From Litoreibacter janthinus (GTDB lineage Bacteria; Pseudomonadota; Alphaproteobacteria; Rhodobacterales; Rhodobacteraceae): a stretch of DNA of 64,000 nucleotides. The stretch is taken from NCBI RefSeq assembly GCF_900111945.1, contig NZ_FOYO01000001.1, positions 2,983,751 through 3,047,750 on the forward strand. Direction: 5' to 3'. Positions 9,444-18,064 of this stretch are shown here, piece after piece; within the stretch, counting starts at the first letter, position 1; the number at the start of each line of letters is the position of its first letter. The notes under the pieces were generated by a model, which worked only from the letters and a program-made list of their open reading frames with translations, was not told the DNA's origin and searched no databases. The position numbers and the translations under genes were made by a program.

Positions 9444-9568
9444 CCCGCCCGCGCCAACCATCCCGCACTGGTCAAACCTGACGTGACAAAATGGTGTAGG
9501 CGCAGCACTGGACGATGCCGTCGCTAAACCTTATATCTTTACTCAACTATCCCACATGGATGCTAAAG

Positions 9569-9931
9569 ATGAACCAGCCAACAGAACAACTTGAAGGCGC
9601 GCCGCTGATTAAGCCGTCCTCCACCGACCACCCTCTTTACGAGCCCGTCGTAGAGGCCTGTCGTTCAGTCTATGACCCTGAAATTCCAGTTAACATTTAC
9701 GATCTTGGTCTGGTGTACACGATCGAGATCAGTGACCAGAACGAAGTGTCGATCATTATGACTCTCACGGCCCCAGGCTGCCCTGTAGCTGGCGAAATGC
9801 CCGGTTGGCTGGCCGAAGCGGTTGAGCCTCTTGCTGGCGTGAAGCAGGTCGATGTGGACATCACATGGGATCCGCCCTGGGGTATGGAGATGATGTCTGA
9901 CGAGGCCCGTCTGGAACTGGGGTTCATGTGA
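9569..9931 (+). CDS. sufT: SUF system Fe-S assembly protein SufT (MIP18/DUF59)
   Basis: The 120-residue product is a MIP18/DUF59 protein. It has DPEIPVNIYDLGLVY and the reactive-cysteine segment TAPGCPVAGEMP. SufT helps deliver or mature Fe-S clusters. The start at 9569 has GGA 8 nt upstream; ATG 9560 is possible. The longer open frame from 9515 lacks support. The stop overlaps the next gene (TGATG), coupling it to an A-type carrier, which fits the assignment. Confidence 0.85.
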   Translation: MNQPTEQLEGAPLIKPSSTDHPLYEPVVEACRSVYDPEIPVNIYDLGLVYTIEISDQNEVSIIMTLTAPGCPVAGEMPGWLAEAVEPLAGVKQVDVDITWDPPWGMEMMSDEARLELGFM

Positions 9932-10296
9932 TGTTTTCCATTCCCGGCAAACAAGCGGTCTCCATCACCGATCGGGCTGCGTCCCAGATCGCCAAGCTGA
10001 TGGAACGCGACGGGCATAAGGCTTTGAAAATAGGCGTCAAAAAGGGCGGCTGCGCGGGCATGGAATACACCATGGATTATGTGGACGAGGTCGACCCCCA
10101 TGACGAGGTGGTCGAGCAAAACGGCGCCCGCGTGATCATCGCCCCGATGGCACAGATGTTCCTGTTCGGCACCGAAATCGACTATGAAACCAGCCTTCTA
10201 GAAAGCGGGTTCAAGTTTAATAACCCCAACGTGTCCGAGGCCTGCGGCTGCGGTGAATCGATCAAGTTCGACGAGAGCCTGTTCGCAAAAGAATGA
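9931..10296 (+). CDS. A-type Fe-S cluster carrier (SufA/IscA family)
   Basis: The 121-residue product has the three conserved cysteines of A-type carriers: C41 in KKGGCAGM, and C105 and C107 in EACGCGES. These proteins carry and hand over [4Fe-4S] or [2Fe-2S] clusters. The start is ATG 9931, sharing its A with the sufT stop; a GTG one codon earlier cannot be excluded. Whether it is SufA, IscA or ErpA cannot be decided here. Its coupling to sufT argues for the SUF pathway. Confidence 0.88.
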   Translation: MFSIPGKQAVSITDRAASQIAKLMERDGHKALKIGVKKGGCAGMEYTMDYVDEVDPHDEVVEQNGARVIIAPMAQMFLFGTEIDYETSLLESGFKFNNPNVSEACGCGESIKFDESLFAKE

Positions 10297-10616
10297 GTGT
10301 GAGCGAAGCCGATATCGCCTTCGCCCGCGAGCTTTTCGCCCCGCTTCCCGCCATTTCGACCCGCAAAATGATGGGCGGCCTGTGCCTCTATTCAGAAGGC
10401 ACAATCTTCGCCCTGCTTTATTCTGATGGACAGATTTACCTCAAGGCAAAGGGCGATTTCGTAGCTGAAATCGAAGGGCTTGGCGGAACGCGCTGGACCT
10501 ACACGCGCAAGGACGGCAAAGTGACGGGAATGCCCTACTGGTCGCTTCCCGATCAGTTTCTTGACGATCCGTCCGAGGCCAGCGCCCTTGCCGCACGCGC
10601 CTTGGAACACCTTTAA
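10293..10616 (+). CDS. TfoX N-terminal domain protein
   Basis: The 107-residue product covers only the TfoX-N (Sxy) domain: RKMMGGLCLYSEGTIFALL, then IYLKAK and a PYWSLPD segment. Full-length Sxy/TfoX activates competence genes in gammaproteobacteria. Single-domain versions in alphaproteobacteria have no established role. Its ATG lies in the stop of the Fe-S carrier gene (ATGA), and tpiA follows after 12 nt, so it is embedded in a housekeeping operon. Confidence 0.8.
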   Translation: MSVSEADIAFARELFAPLPAISTRKMMGGLCLYSEGTIFALLYSDGQIYLKAKGDFVAEIEGLGGTRWTYTRKDGKVTGMPYWSLPDQFLDDPSEASALAARALEHL

Positions 10617-10628
10617 AGGACACCTCGT

Positions 10629-11381
10629 ATGCGCCGCAAACTCGCCGCCGGAAACTGGAAAATGAACGGTCTGTCGGACCAGCTGGCTGAAGTGGAAAAG
10701 CTTTGCGGGGCGCATCCAAATCCCAAAGTCGAAATCATGATCGCCCCTCCCGCCACGCTCATTTCCTCAATGGTCGTAACCGCGGCCGATCACCCGCTGG
10801 AGGTCGCCGGTCAGGACTGCCATGCGAAAGACAGTGGTGCGCATACCGGCGACATCTCGGCAGCAATGCTCAAAGATGCAGGCGCGTCCCATGTCATCCT
10901 CGGCCACTCGGAGCGCCGTGAGGACCATGACGAGACCGACGATGACGTGCGAGCCAAGGCGCGGGCGGCTCTGGCCGCAGGGCTTAAAGTCGTCATCTGC
11001 ATCGGCGAAACCCTAGAGGAGCGCGAAGCCGCCAACACGCTCGACATCATCGCGGGCCAAATGGCGGGTTCCCTGCCTGACATCCTGACCGGCGAAAACA
11101 CGATCATCGCGTACGAGCCGATCTGGGCCATCGGCACCGGCAAAATCCCGACGCTGGAGCAAATTGGCGAAGTCCATGACTTCATCCGCAGCAAGCTGGA
11201 AGCGCGCTTTGGCGATGGCGTGGGCCGCTCTATTCGGCTGCTATATGGCGGATCGGTCAAACCATCCAACGCGTCCGAAATTTTCGCCGTGTCGAATGTG
11301 GACGGCGCGTTGGTGGGCGGCGCATCGCTGAAGGCCGACGATTTCTCCGGCATCATTCAGGCCTTGGAAGACGCAATCTGA
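10629..11381 (+). CDS. tpiA: Triosephosphate isomerase
   Basis: This enzyme interconverts dihydroxyacetone phosphate and glyceraldehyde 3-phosphate in central carbon metabolism. The 250-residue TIM-barrel carries the catalytic Lys in GNWKMNG (K11), His in GHSERR (H93) and Glu in AYEPIWAIGTG (E163), plus the phosphate-binding LYGGSVKP. AAGGA lies 9 nt upstream of the ATG. It is probably co-transcribed with sufT, the carrier and the TfoX-N gene, and the P450 starts directly after its stop. Confidence 0.97.
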   Translation: MRRKLAAGNWKMNGLSDQLAEVEKLCGAHPNPKVEIMIAPPATLISSMVVTAADHPLEVAGQDCHAKDSGAHTGDISAAMLKDAGASHVILGHSERREDHDETDDDVRAKARAALAAGLKVVICIGETLEEREAANTLDIIAGQMAGSLPDILTGENTIIAYEPIWAIGTGKIPTLEQIGEVHDFIRSKLEARFGDGVGRSIRLLYGGSVKPSNASEIFAVSNVDGALVGGASLKADDFSGIIQALEDAI

Positions 11382-12542
11382 ATGCAGTCGGTGACGCAGG
11401 CGCCGACGGATATCGCGCTGAACCACAATCCCTACCCGTTCTATCACCGCATCCGCCCTTTGGGGCCGCTTGTCTGGTGGGAGGACTACAACATGCCCGT
11501 CGCCCCCTCTCATGCGGTGGTGTCTGCTCTTCTACGTGACCGCCGGTTTGGACGCGAGAACCCGTTTCCGCCGGTGATCCCCGCGCATCAGGCACCCTTC
11601 TACGCCGTCGAGGCACATTCCATGCTGGAGTTGGAGCCACCGCGCCACACGCGCCTGCGCGGCCTTGTCCTGCGCGCCTTCACCTCGCGGCGCATCAAGG
11701 CCTTGGCACCAGAAATCGAGGAGCTAAGCCATCAGTTGATCGACGGCTTGCCCGATGACCCTTTCGATCTGCTCGCTCATTTTGCCCAGCACCTGCCGGT
11801 CATTATCATCGCCCGCCTTTTGGGTGTGCCAGAAGACAAAGCCCCCGACCTTCTGCGCTGGTCCAACGCGATGGTTCGCATGTATGTCGCGGGTCGCACC
11901 CGTGCCGATGAGGACGCCGCAGCCCAAGCCGCGCAGGATTTCTCGGCCTATCTGACAACCTATATCGACGCGCGCCGCGCCAGCCCTGCGGATGATCTGA
12001 TTACCCATCTGATCGCAGCCGAGGAAGACGGTGAACGTCTCAGCACACAAGAGCTGATCACCACATGCATCCTGCTGCTCAATGCAGGGCACGAAGCCAC
12101 GGTCCACAGCCTTGGCAACGGGGTGAAAACCGCACTTGAAACAGGACTGCGGCCTGACGATCCGGATGCTTTCACCGAGGAAGTCCTGCGGTACGATCCG
12201 CCGCTGCACATGTTCACGCGCTACGCGATGGAAGATGTCGATGCGTTCGGCCATGCCTTCAAAAAGGGCGAACAGGTCGGGCTACTTCTGGGTGCGGCCA
12301 ATCGTGACCCAGAGGTCTACGCGGACCCCGACCGTTTTGACCCGTCCCGCCCAATGCCCGCACACACAAGCTTCGGCGCGGGGCTGCATTTCTGCGTCGG
12401 TGCCCCTTTGGCTCGGTTGGAACTTTCAATCGCGTTGAAGGCCCTTTTTGACCGATGCCCTAACTTGAAGCTCGTAGGCACGCCTGACTACGCGACCAAC
12501 TACCACTTCCACGGTCTGACCCGCCTGTTGGTCACGAAATAG
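11382..12542 (+). CDS. Cytochrome P450
   Basis: The 386-residue product is a soluble bacterial P450. It has the I-helix oxygen-binding motif AGHEAT (about 235-240), the ExxR motif EVLR (267-270) and the haem loop FGAGLHFCVG with the thiolate Cys at 338. The enzyme needs ferredoxin and a reductase, and none is encoded next to it. The ATG follows the tpiA stop with no gap, so it is translated from the tpiA transcript or reinitiates. The substrate cannot be read from the sequence. It converges with the ABC ATPase gene, leaving 8 nt. Confidence 0.92.
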   Translation: MQSVTQAPTDIALNHNPYPFYHRIRPLGPLVWWEDYNMPVAPSHAVVSALLRDRRFGRENPFPPVIPAHQAPFYAVEAHSMLELEPPRHTRLRGLVLRAFTSRRIKALAPEIEELSHQLIDGLPDDPFDLLAHFAQHLPVIIIARLLGVPEDKAPDLLRWSNAMVRMYVAGRTRADEDAAAQAAQDFSAYLTTYIDARRASPADDLITHLIAAEEDGERLSTQELITTCILLLNAGHEATVHSLGNGVKTALETGLRPDDPDAFTEEVLRYDPPLHMFTRYAMEDVDAFGHAFKKGEQVGLLLGAANRDPEVYADPDRFDPSRPMPAHTSFGAGLHFCVGAPLARLELSIALKALFDRCPNLKLVGTPDYATNYHFHGLTRLLVTK

Positions 12543-12550
12543 CTTAAATC

Positions 12551-13621
12551 TCAGGCCGGAAACACGAAGCAGCGGTCGCGCCGCATCGTCAACCAAAGGG
12601 TCGTGCCTTCTTTGGGCAAGAACACCGCTGGAACCGTGGCCTTCAAGTGAGAGCCGTCAGACTCCATGCGAAACTCCACAAGGCTTTCCCGCCCCATAAA
12701 CCGCGCACGTTCAACAGTTGCGCGCGCGGGCGTGCCGTCCTGCGGGGTCGGGTTCGGGCCATGCCCGTCGCGGTCAAAATCGATCTTCAGGTGCTGGGGC
12801 CGGATCACGATCTCCACCGCGCCACCATCCGCGTGGCCGGGTGTCAGGAACTGGCCGAACGGTGTGTCGGTCAACGCGCCATTAGATTGTCCGCGTATCA
12901 CGTTGATATCACTAAAAAAGCCTGCCGCAGCCTTATCGACCGGCGCATTGTAGATGTTGTAGGGGTTGCCCTGCTGCACGATCCGCCCGTTGCGCATCAA
13001 CGCAATCTCGTCGGCCATCCGCATCGCCTCATGCGGCTCGTGGGTCACCAGAAGAACGGCAGTCCCCTCTTCTTTCAGCAAGGACAGCGTCTGATCGCGA
13101 ATGCCATCGCGCAGCCGGTCGTCGAGACCGGAAAACGGCTCGTCCATCAGCATGATCTTCGGACGCGGTGCCAGCGCCCGCGCCAGTGCGACGCGCTGCT
13201 GCTCGCCACCCGACAACTCATGCGGGTATTTCGCTCCGAAATCTGCGAGGCCGACCCGCGCCAAAAGCTCGTGCACACGTGGGCTATTCTCGGATTTCTT
13301 GCCGTTGAGCCCGAAGGCCACGTTTTGCGCGACGCTCAGATGCGGAAACAGCGCAAAATCCTGAAACATCAGGCCGATAGAACGGCCTTCTGGTGGCACG
13401 CGAAGACCGTCGCCGCAGATCAACTGCCCGTCGACCCAAAGCTCCCCGCTGGTCTGTCGCTCGACCCCAGCAATAATCCGAAGCGTCGTGGATTTGCCGC
13501 AACCCGATGGCCCCAGCAGGCAGGTTACCTGCCCCGGCGCCACGCTTAAAGACAGGTCAGACACGACCTGCCGCCCTGCAAATTCCTTGCAAATATTCTT
13601 CAGCTCAAGCCTTGGGGTCAC
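12551..13621 (-). CDS. FbpC-type ABC transporter ATPase
   Basis: The 356-residue product has Walker A GPSGCGKST (37-45), signature LSGGEQQR, Walker B LMDEPFSGLD and a His switch (LLVTHE). A C-terminal TOBE-like regulatory domain occupies about residues 285-350. This layout is that of ferric-iron/spermidine/sulfate importers, and the N-terminal half most resembles FbpC. No permease or binding protein lies beside it, so its partners are elsewhere. The start is GTG at 13621 (MTPRLELKN) with AGAGG upstream. A short palindrome stands 20 nt before the start. Confidence 0.85.
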   Translation of the reverse strand: MTPRLELKNICKEFAGRQVVSDLSLSVAPGQVTCLLGPSGCGKSTTLRIIAGVERQTSGELWVDGQLICGDGLRVPPEGRSIGLMFQDFALFPHLSVAQNVAFGLNGKKSENSPRVHELLARVGLADFGAKYPHELSGGEQQRVALARALAPRPKIMLMDEPFSGLDDRLRDGIRDQTLSLLKEEGTAVLLVTHEPHEAMRMADEIALMRNGRIVQQGNPYNIYNAPVDKAAAGFFSDINVIRGQSNGALTDTPFGQFLTPGHADGGAVEIVIRPQHLKIDFDRDGHGPNPTPQDGTPARATVERARFMGRESLVEFRMESDGSHLKATVPAVFLPKEGTTLWLTMRRDRCFVFPA

Positions 13622-13640
13622 GTCACTCGCCGCCTCTTAC

Positions 13641-13657
13641 CCGATTAAAACAATCGG
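13641..13657. promoter_or_regulatory. Possible operator palindrome
   Basis: CCGATT (13641-13646) and AATCGG (13652-13657) form a 6-bp inverted repeat around AAAAC, 20-36 nt upstream of the ABC ATPase start. The position suits a repressor site, but the repeat is short and there is no second copy to support it. Confidence 0.25.
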
Positions 13658-13689
13658 AAAACTCGGGGAGTTAGGTAGCAGCCTCGCCC

Positions 13690-15060
13690 CTAGTCGGCAA
13701 CCCTGCGCGAACCGATCAGCACTGCGGCAAAGCCGACCACAAGCACAGCAACACATATTACCAGCAATTGCTCATACTTGGGCGCATCCGGCAGGATCGA
13801 GACCATGAAATCAGCGCTGCGCAAAAAGTAAGCGGCGGCACCGATGATTGCCGCGCTGAATGACACCAGATAGGACCAAACCGGCACAGACCAACCAAAG
13901 ACGAACACCGCAATCATCACCGGCGTCAGGAACATCGACGCTGTGCCAGACACCGCCACCGCGTCAAACAGAGTTGAGTTCCCCCAAAGTGTAAGCGCCC
14001 CGCCAAGTGCCATGAAGATCACCATCACGACCCGACCACCAGCCAACGAGCGTGGTGCAAGCCGCAGCTCCTCGACGCAAAGGCGCGCCGCAGACGCCAA
14101 CGCCGAATCGAGCGTCGACAAGGCCGATACCAGCAAGGACACCAATAGCGCCACGAACACCCATGTCGGGAACATGCCCGACCATGTGGCCAGTAACTGC
14201 CCCTCATAAGCCGCACCCAGATTGGCCGCATGGATGCCGAACACGCCAAAGGCGAGGATGCACAGGGCCGACAGCCAGAACGCATGCAAGAACGAGTTTC
14301 GCGTGGTCCTACGGTCCGCGATGAAGCCGCGATCCATCATAACAGGATCGTGGGCGGGGTATGAGAACACCTGCAGCAGAGCCACTGCCAGCAGCACCCA
14401 GCCCTGACGCGACCCGGACGTGCCTTCAGAGGTCACGATCGCGGCAAACGAGAACTCGGGCGACGCGACGAGATACAGGAACGCCACGCCAAACACCGCC
14501 AGAAACAGCAGCATCTGCACGACATCCGTGCGCAACGCGGCACTCAACCCGCCCCACGCCGAATAGGCCAACCCCATAACGGCCACCACGACGACAGCGA
14601 CAGTGCCCGCCCCTGCCATCTCTGGAAGCACTGCGCTGAAGATCAGTCCGACCACCAGCAAATTAGCGAACACTTCAGACAGCAGACGCAGCGCTATGAC
14701 CGCATTGTAGGTGCCTTGCCCAACAGCGCCAAACCGCGCGCCCAGCCAGTCCTGCACCGATGTCGCATCACAAGCGCGAAGCTGGCCGATGATGTAGCCA
14801 CCTGTCAGAAACGACAGGTAGTAGGCCGCGTAGGCCAAGGTTCCAGCGGCCCCGTAATAATAGCCCAGAATGGCAGAGTTCATCAGAGAACGGGCGAAAA
14901 TCCATGTGGTCACTTGGCTCAGAACCAAGGTCCACAACCCTGGTGCGCACCCTGCGACCTGCCCCTCAAAGAACCCCTCGACCGAGGCGCGGCGCGGTGC
15001 AATCAGGAACGAGAAGACAATAACGACCGCAAAAGCGGCGATAACGTAGAGGCTGATCAT
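13690..15060 (-). CDS. Sodium:solute symporter (SSS family)
   Basis: The 456-residue product has about 13 hydrophobic segments. Features of the SSS fold include LSQVTTWIFARSLMNSAILGYYYG in the first helices, VLGLAYSAWGG-like helix 5 sequence and the SALSTLDSALASAAR helix 8 motif with Na+-site Ser/Thr residues. It carries a solute inward with Na+. The solute is not determined; relatives carry sugars, amino acids, pantothenate or carboxylates. The gene starts 45 nt after the terminator of the upstream SDR, so it has its own promoter. The ABC ATPase follows after 68 nt. Confidence 0.85.
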   Translation of the reverse strand: MISLYVIAAFAVVIVFSFLIAPRRASVEGFFEGQVAGCAPGLWTLVLSQVTTWIFARSLMNSAILGYYYGAAGTLAYAAYYLSFLTGGYIIGQLRACDATSVQDWLGARFGAVGQGTYNAVIALRLLSEVFANLLVVGLIFSAVLPEMAGAGTVAVVVVAVMGLAYSAWGGLSAALRTDVVQMLLFLAVFGVAFLYLVASPEFSFAAIVTSEGTSGSRQGWVLLAVALLQVFSYPAHDPVMMDRGFIADRRTTRNSFLHAFWLSALCILAFGVFGIHAANLGAAYEGQLLATWSGMFPTWVFVALLVSLLVSALSTLDSALASAARLCVEELRLAPRSLAGGRVVMVIFMALGGALTLWGNSTLFDAVAVSGTASMFLTPVMIAVFVFGWSVPVWSYLVSFSAAIIGAAAYFLRSADFMVSILPDAPKYEQLLVICVAVLVVGFAAVLIGSRRVAD

Positions 15061-15104
15061 GAAACGGTCCTGTCCTGAGATACACTCGTTCAGACGCGCA
15101 TAAC

Positions 15105-15131
15105 AAAGCCCCGCCCATCGGGCGAGGCTTT
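15105..15131 (-). terminator. Terminator of the SDR gene
   Basis: AAAGCC-C-CGCCC (15105-15116) pairs with GGGCG-A-GGCTTT (15120-15131) across a 3-nt loop, with one internal mismatch. On the reverse strand it is followed by TTTGTTA, 29 nt after the SDR stop. Confidence 0.65.
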
Positions 15132-15159
15132 ACAGATGACCCAACTAAAACGTGATAGA

Positions 15160-15939
15160 TCAGAGAGTTGAGTTCACGCCGCCGCCATCCAACAGGATGT
15201 TCTGCCCGACGATGAAGCCAGCATATTGCGAGCATAGGAAGGCGCAGGTCGCGCCGAACTCTTGCCGCGTGCCATACCGGCGGGCGGGGATGGTGGCTTC
15301 ACGCGCCGCACGGGCGTCATCAATCGTGATCCCCTGCTGCTTGCTCACGCCTGTATCCAGCGACACAGCGCGGTCGGTCGAATGGATACCCGGCAGAAGG
15401 TTGTTCATCGTCACCCCGGACGGCGCAACCTGCCGCGAGGTGCCAGCAACGTAGCCGGTCAGACCAGCGCGCGCCGCGTTCGACAGGCCCAGCACAGCAA
15501 TCGGTGCCTTCACGGATTGCGAGGTGATGTTGACCACGCGGCCCCAGCCGCGCTCCATCATGCCCGGCACCAGCGCCTTGATTAGCGCAATCGGCGTTAG
15601 CATGTTGGCGTCTAGAGCAGCGATGAAATCGTCACGTTCCCAGTCGCTCCACAACCCCGGAGGTGGGCCGCCCGCGTTATTGACCAGAATGTCTATCTGC
15701 CCTGCAGCCTCCAGAACCTTGGCGCGCCCCTCGTCAGTGGTGATGTCCGCCGCCACGGCCACGACTTCAACGCCGAACCGGTCGCGAATGTCTTGCGCCG
15801 CTTCCTGAAGCGGGCCGTCAGTGCGGGCATTGATCACCAGATCGACCCCTGCCTCTGCCAAGGCCTCGGCGCAACCAAGTCCCAGCCCCTTGCTCGACGC
15901 GCACACCAGTGCGCGCTTGCCCTTGATCCCTAGATCCAT
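15160..15939 (-). CDS. SDR-fold protein lacking the catalytic Tyr and Lys
   Basis: The 259-residue product has the Rossmann fold of short-chain dehydrogenases: ASSKGLGLG as the cofactor loop and LVNNAGGP. Aligned on VNITSQS, the usual catalytic YxxxK reads SxxxR (S-N-A-A-R). It therefore belongs to the atypical BKR_like group known to miss the standard tetrad. The sequence is close to 'putative 3-oxoacyl-ACP reductase' annotations, but a reductase activity is doubtful. AGGGAG stands 6 nt before the ATG. It lies 181 nt downstream of the fucose-type cluster on the same strand and may or may not belong to it. Confidence 0.75.
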   Translation of the reverse strand: MDLGIKGKRALVCASSKGLGLGCAEALAEAGVDLVINARTDGPLQEAAQDIRDRFGVEVVAVAADITTDEGRAKVLEAAGQIDILVNNAGGPPPGLWSDWERDDFIAALDANMLTPIALIKALVPGMMERGWGRVVNITSQSVKAPIAVLGLSNAARAGLTGYVAGTSRQVAPSGVTMNNLLPGIHSTDRAVSLDTGVSKQQGITIDDARAAREATIPARRYGTRQEFGATCAFLCSQYAGFIVGQNILLDGGGVNSTL

Positions 15940-16120
15940 GTCTATCTCCCTAAATCTACTGCAGAATACGGCTTTGCCCTATGCCTAGCACCCATCACGA
16001 TCAGGGAGAAGAGGCCAAGATTTGGTGCCGCCGGCCAAATGCCCGTTGGCTTTAAACTCGATGCTATCACTAGAGCGTAGCAGCGGACCAATCGTGCCTC
16101 GGCCCGCCACGGCTATCGCG

Positions 16121-16978
16121 TCACTTCGCGCTCCGGACGGTCTGTGTTTGCACGCCCAGCTTGTCGATCCCAAGACGCAAAGTTTCTCCGCCCGACAGAT
16201 ATGCTGGCGGCTTCAAACCCATCCCGACGCCTGGAGGCGTGCCCGTTGAGATGATATCGCCGGGCTGGAGGCTCATGAACTGGGAGCAATAGGAAATCAG
16301 ATGTGGAACTTTATAAACCATTGTTTTTGTTGACCCGTCCTGATGGCGCGTGCCGTCAACTTCCAGCCACATGGAAAGGTCATCATAATCGCCAACCTCA
16401 TCAGGTGTGACCAGCCAAGGACCAGTCGGGCCAAACGTGTCGCAACCTTTGCCTTTGTCCCATGTGCCTGCGCGCTCGATCTGGAATTCGCGCTCGGAGA
16501 CATCGTTGACGACGCAGAACCCTGCGACGTGATCCATCGCGTCTGCCTCGTCGATATAGCTGCCACCTTTGCCGATCACGACGCCAAGCTCGACCTCCCA
16601 ATCGGTCTTGGAAGAGCCACGCGGAATAACCACATCGTCATCGGGGCCAATAATCGCCGAGGTCCATTTGTTGAAGATCACAGGCTCTGGCGGCACATCC
16701 AACCCGCTTTCAGCGGCGTGGTCGGCGTAGTTCAATCCAATGCAGACAAACTTGCCGGTTTGTCCAACGCAGGGCCCAAGGCGCAGAGTATCCTGTGGCG
16801 CGCCATCGACCAGAGGCAGCGTCGTGACGTCGAGCGCCTGCAACCGCATAATTGTCTCAGGCAGCAGTGCTGTCCCCGCGATATCATCGACATGACCCGA
16901 CAGATCGCGCACGCGACCCTCCGCATCCAGACAGCCGGGTTTTTCTTGGCCTGCGGGGCCATAGCGCAGTAATTTCAT
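16121..16978 (-). CDS. FAH-family hydrolase, probable 2,4-diketo-3-deoxy-L-fuconate hydrolase
   Basis: The 285-residue product is a fumarylacetoacetate hydrolase family enzyme: an N-terminal small domain, then CIGLNYADHAAE, WEVELGVVIGKG (metal-binding Glu residues) and FCVVNDVSEREFQ (metal Asp), ending in ISTGTPPGVGMG. Such enzymes split C-C bonds in diketo acids using Mg2+ or Mn2+. Next to a sugar ABC transporter and a deoxyfuconate-type dehydrogenase, the likely reaction is cleavage of 2,4-diketo-3-deoxy-L-fuconate to pyruvate and L-lactate. Ureidoglycolate-lyase annotations of the family are the main alternative. GAGGA precedes the ATG, and the binding-protein gene is 74 nt upstream. Confidence 0.85.
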   Translation of the reverse strand: MKLLRYGPAGQEKPGCLDAEGRVRDLSGHVDDIAGTALLPETIMRLQALDVTTLPLVDGAPQDTLRLGPCVGQTGKFVCIGLNYADHAAESGLDVPPEPVIFNKWTSAIIGPDDDVVIPRGSSKTDWEVELGVVIGKGGSYIDEADAMDHVAGFCVVNDVSEREFQIERAGTWDKGKGCDTFGPTGPWLVTPDEVGDYDDLSMWLEVDGTRHQDGSTKTMVYKVPHLISYCSQFMSLQPGDIISTGTPPGVGMGLKPPAYLSGGETLRLGIDKLGVQTQTVRSAK

Positions 16979-17052
16979 GATGTCCTCAGACTTTGGTTCA
17001 AAAATGAAGAGCGTCGCGGCCCAAGGGAGTCAAAGCCGCGACGCAGGGTTGA

Positions 17053-18000
17053 TCAATCGTAGAGAACGGCCTGAATTTCGGCGTTATCGATATTGGACTG
17101 ATCGTAGTAGTAGAAGCCTGTGTCGATGATGGTCGGCAGCTTATCGCCATTCATCGCAGCGACAGCTGCTTTGACAGTCTCGTAGCCAATGCCAACAGGG
17201 TTCTGCGTGATCGCGCCTGCCATCAGGCCTTCGCGGATTGCGTCGGTTTGTGCCTTGCCAGAGTCGTAGCCGATAACAGTTAAGCCTTCCGTGCCCATTT
17301 CGCGCACGGCGTTAACGATACCGATGGCAGAGCCTTCGTTGGTGCCGAACATGCCCGCCAGATCTGGGTTGGCGGTCAGGATCGCCTTGGCCACTTCTGT
17401 GGATTGCAACTGATCGCCCGCGCCATACTGGACGCTGACAACTTCGATGTTCGGATAGGACGACTTCATCTGGTTCAGGAAACCATCACGACGGTCGATG
17501 CCGGTGCGGCTGGTTTGGTCGTGGGCCACAACGGCAACCTTGCCTTTGCCACCAAGGAATTCGGCCATCTTGTCAGCGGCAAGGGCAGCGGCAGCGACGT
17601 TATCCGTTGTCGCTGTCGTTACCGGTATGTCGCTGTCCACGCCGCTGTCGAATGCGACGATCGGAATGCCCGCGTCTGCCGCTTGACGCAGCAAGGGAAT
17701 GGCCGCTTGGCTATCAAGGGCTGCAAAACCGATGGCACCAGGTTTGTTGGCCAAAGCAGCAGCAAGCATGTCGATCTGGCGGTCAACCATCGTTTCGTTG
17801 TCGGGACCTTCGAAGGTGATGCGAACTTTGAATTCTTCCGCTGCCTGATCCGCACCGGCTTTTACAGCCTGCCAGAACTGGTGCTGAAAGCCTTTCGAAA
17901 CGAGCGGGATGTAGATTTCGTTCTGCGCGAAGGCAGCGGGCGCAGATGCCAGAGCGATAGACGCGCTCAGTGCGCCAATTAGGGTACGACGTGACAACAT
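17053..18000 (-). CDS. Sugar ABC transporter, periplasmic binding protein
   Basis: The 315-residue product has a signal peptide (MLSRRTLIGALSASIALASAPAAFA) and a ribose/galactose-type periplasmic binding fold: IYIPLVSKGFQHQFWQA at the start, then IVAFDSGVDSD, VAHDQTSRTGIDRRDG and MFGTNEGSAIG. It captures a monosaccharide and delivers it to the permease next door. The cluster suggests L-fucose or a related 6-deoxy or pentose sugar. A strong ribosome site, TAGGAGGAACCAAC, precedes the ATG. That fits the higher expression usual for binding proteins, and its place downstream of the permease gene is common. Confidence 0.9.
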   Translation of the reverse strand: MLSRRTLIGALSASIALASAPAAFAQNEIYIPLVSKGFQHQFWQAVKAGADQAAEEFKVRITFEGPDNETMVDRQIDMLAAALANKPGAIGFAALDSQAAIPLLRQAADAGIPIVAFDSGVDSDIPVTTATTDNVAAAALAADKMAEFLGGKGKVAVVAHDQTSRTGIDRRDGFLNQMKSSYPNIEVVSVQYGAGDQLQSTEVAKAILTANPDLAGMFGTNEGSAIGIVNAVREMGTEGLTVIGYDSGKAQTDAIREGLMAGAITQNPVGIGYETVKAAVAAMNGDKLPTIIDTGFYYYDQSNIDNAEIQAVLYD

Positions 18001-18064
18001 GTTGGTTCCTCCTAGGTTGTCGTGGATGCCCGGATCTCCTCCCGGGCAATTTGGTCTTGGTTGG

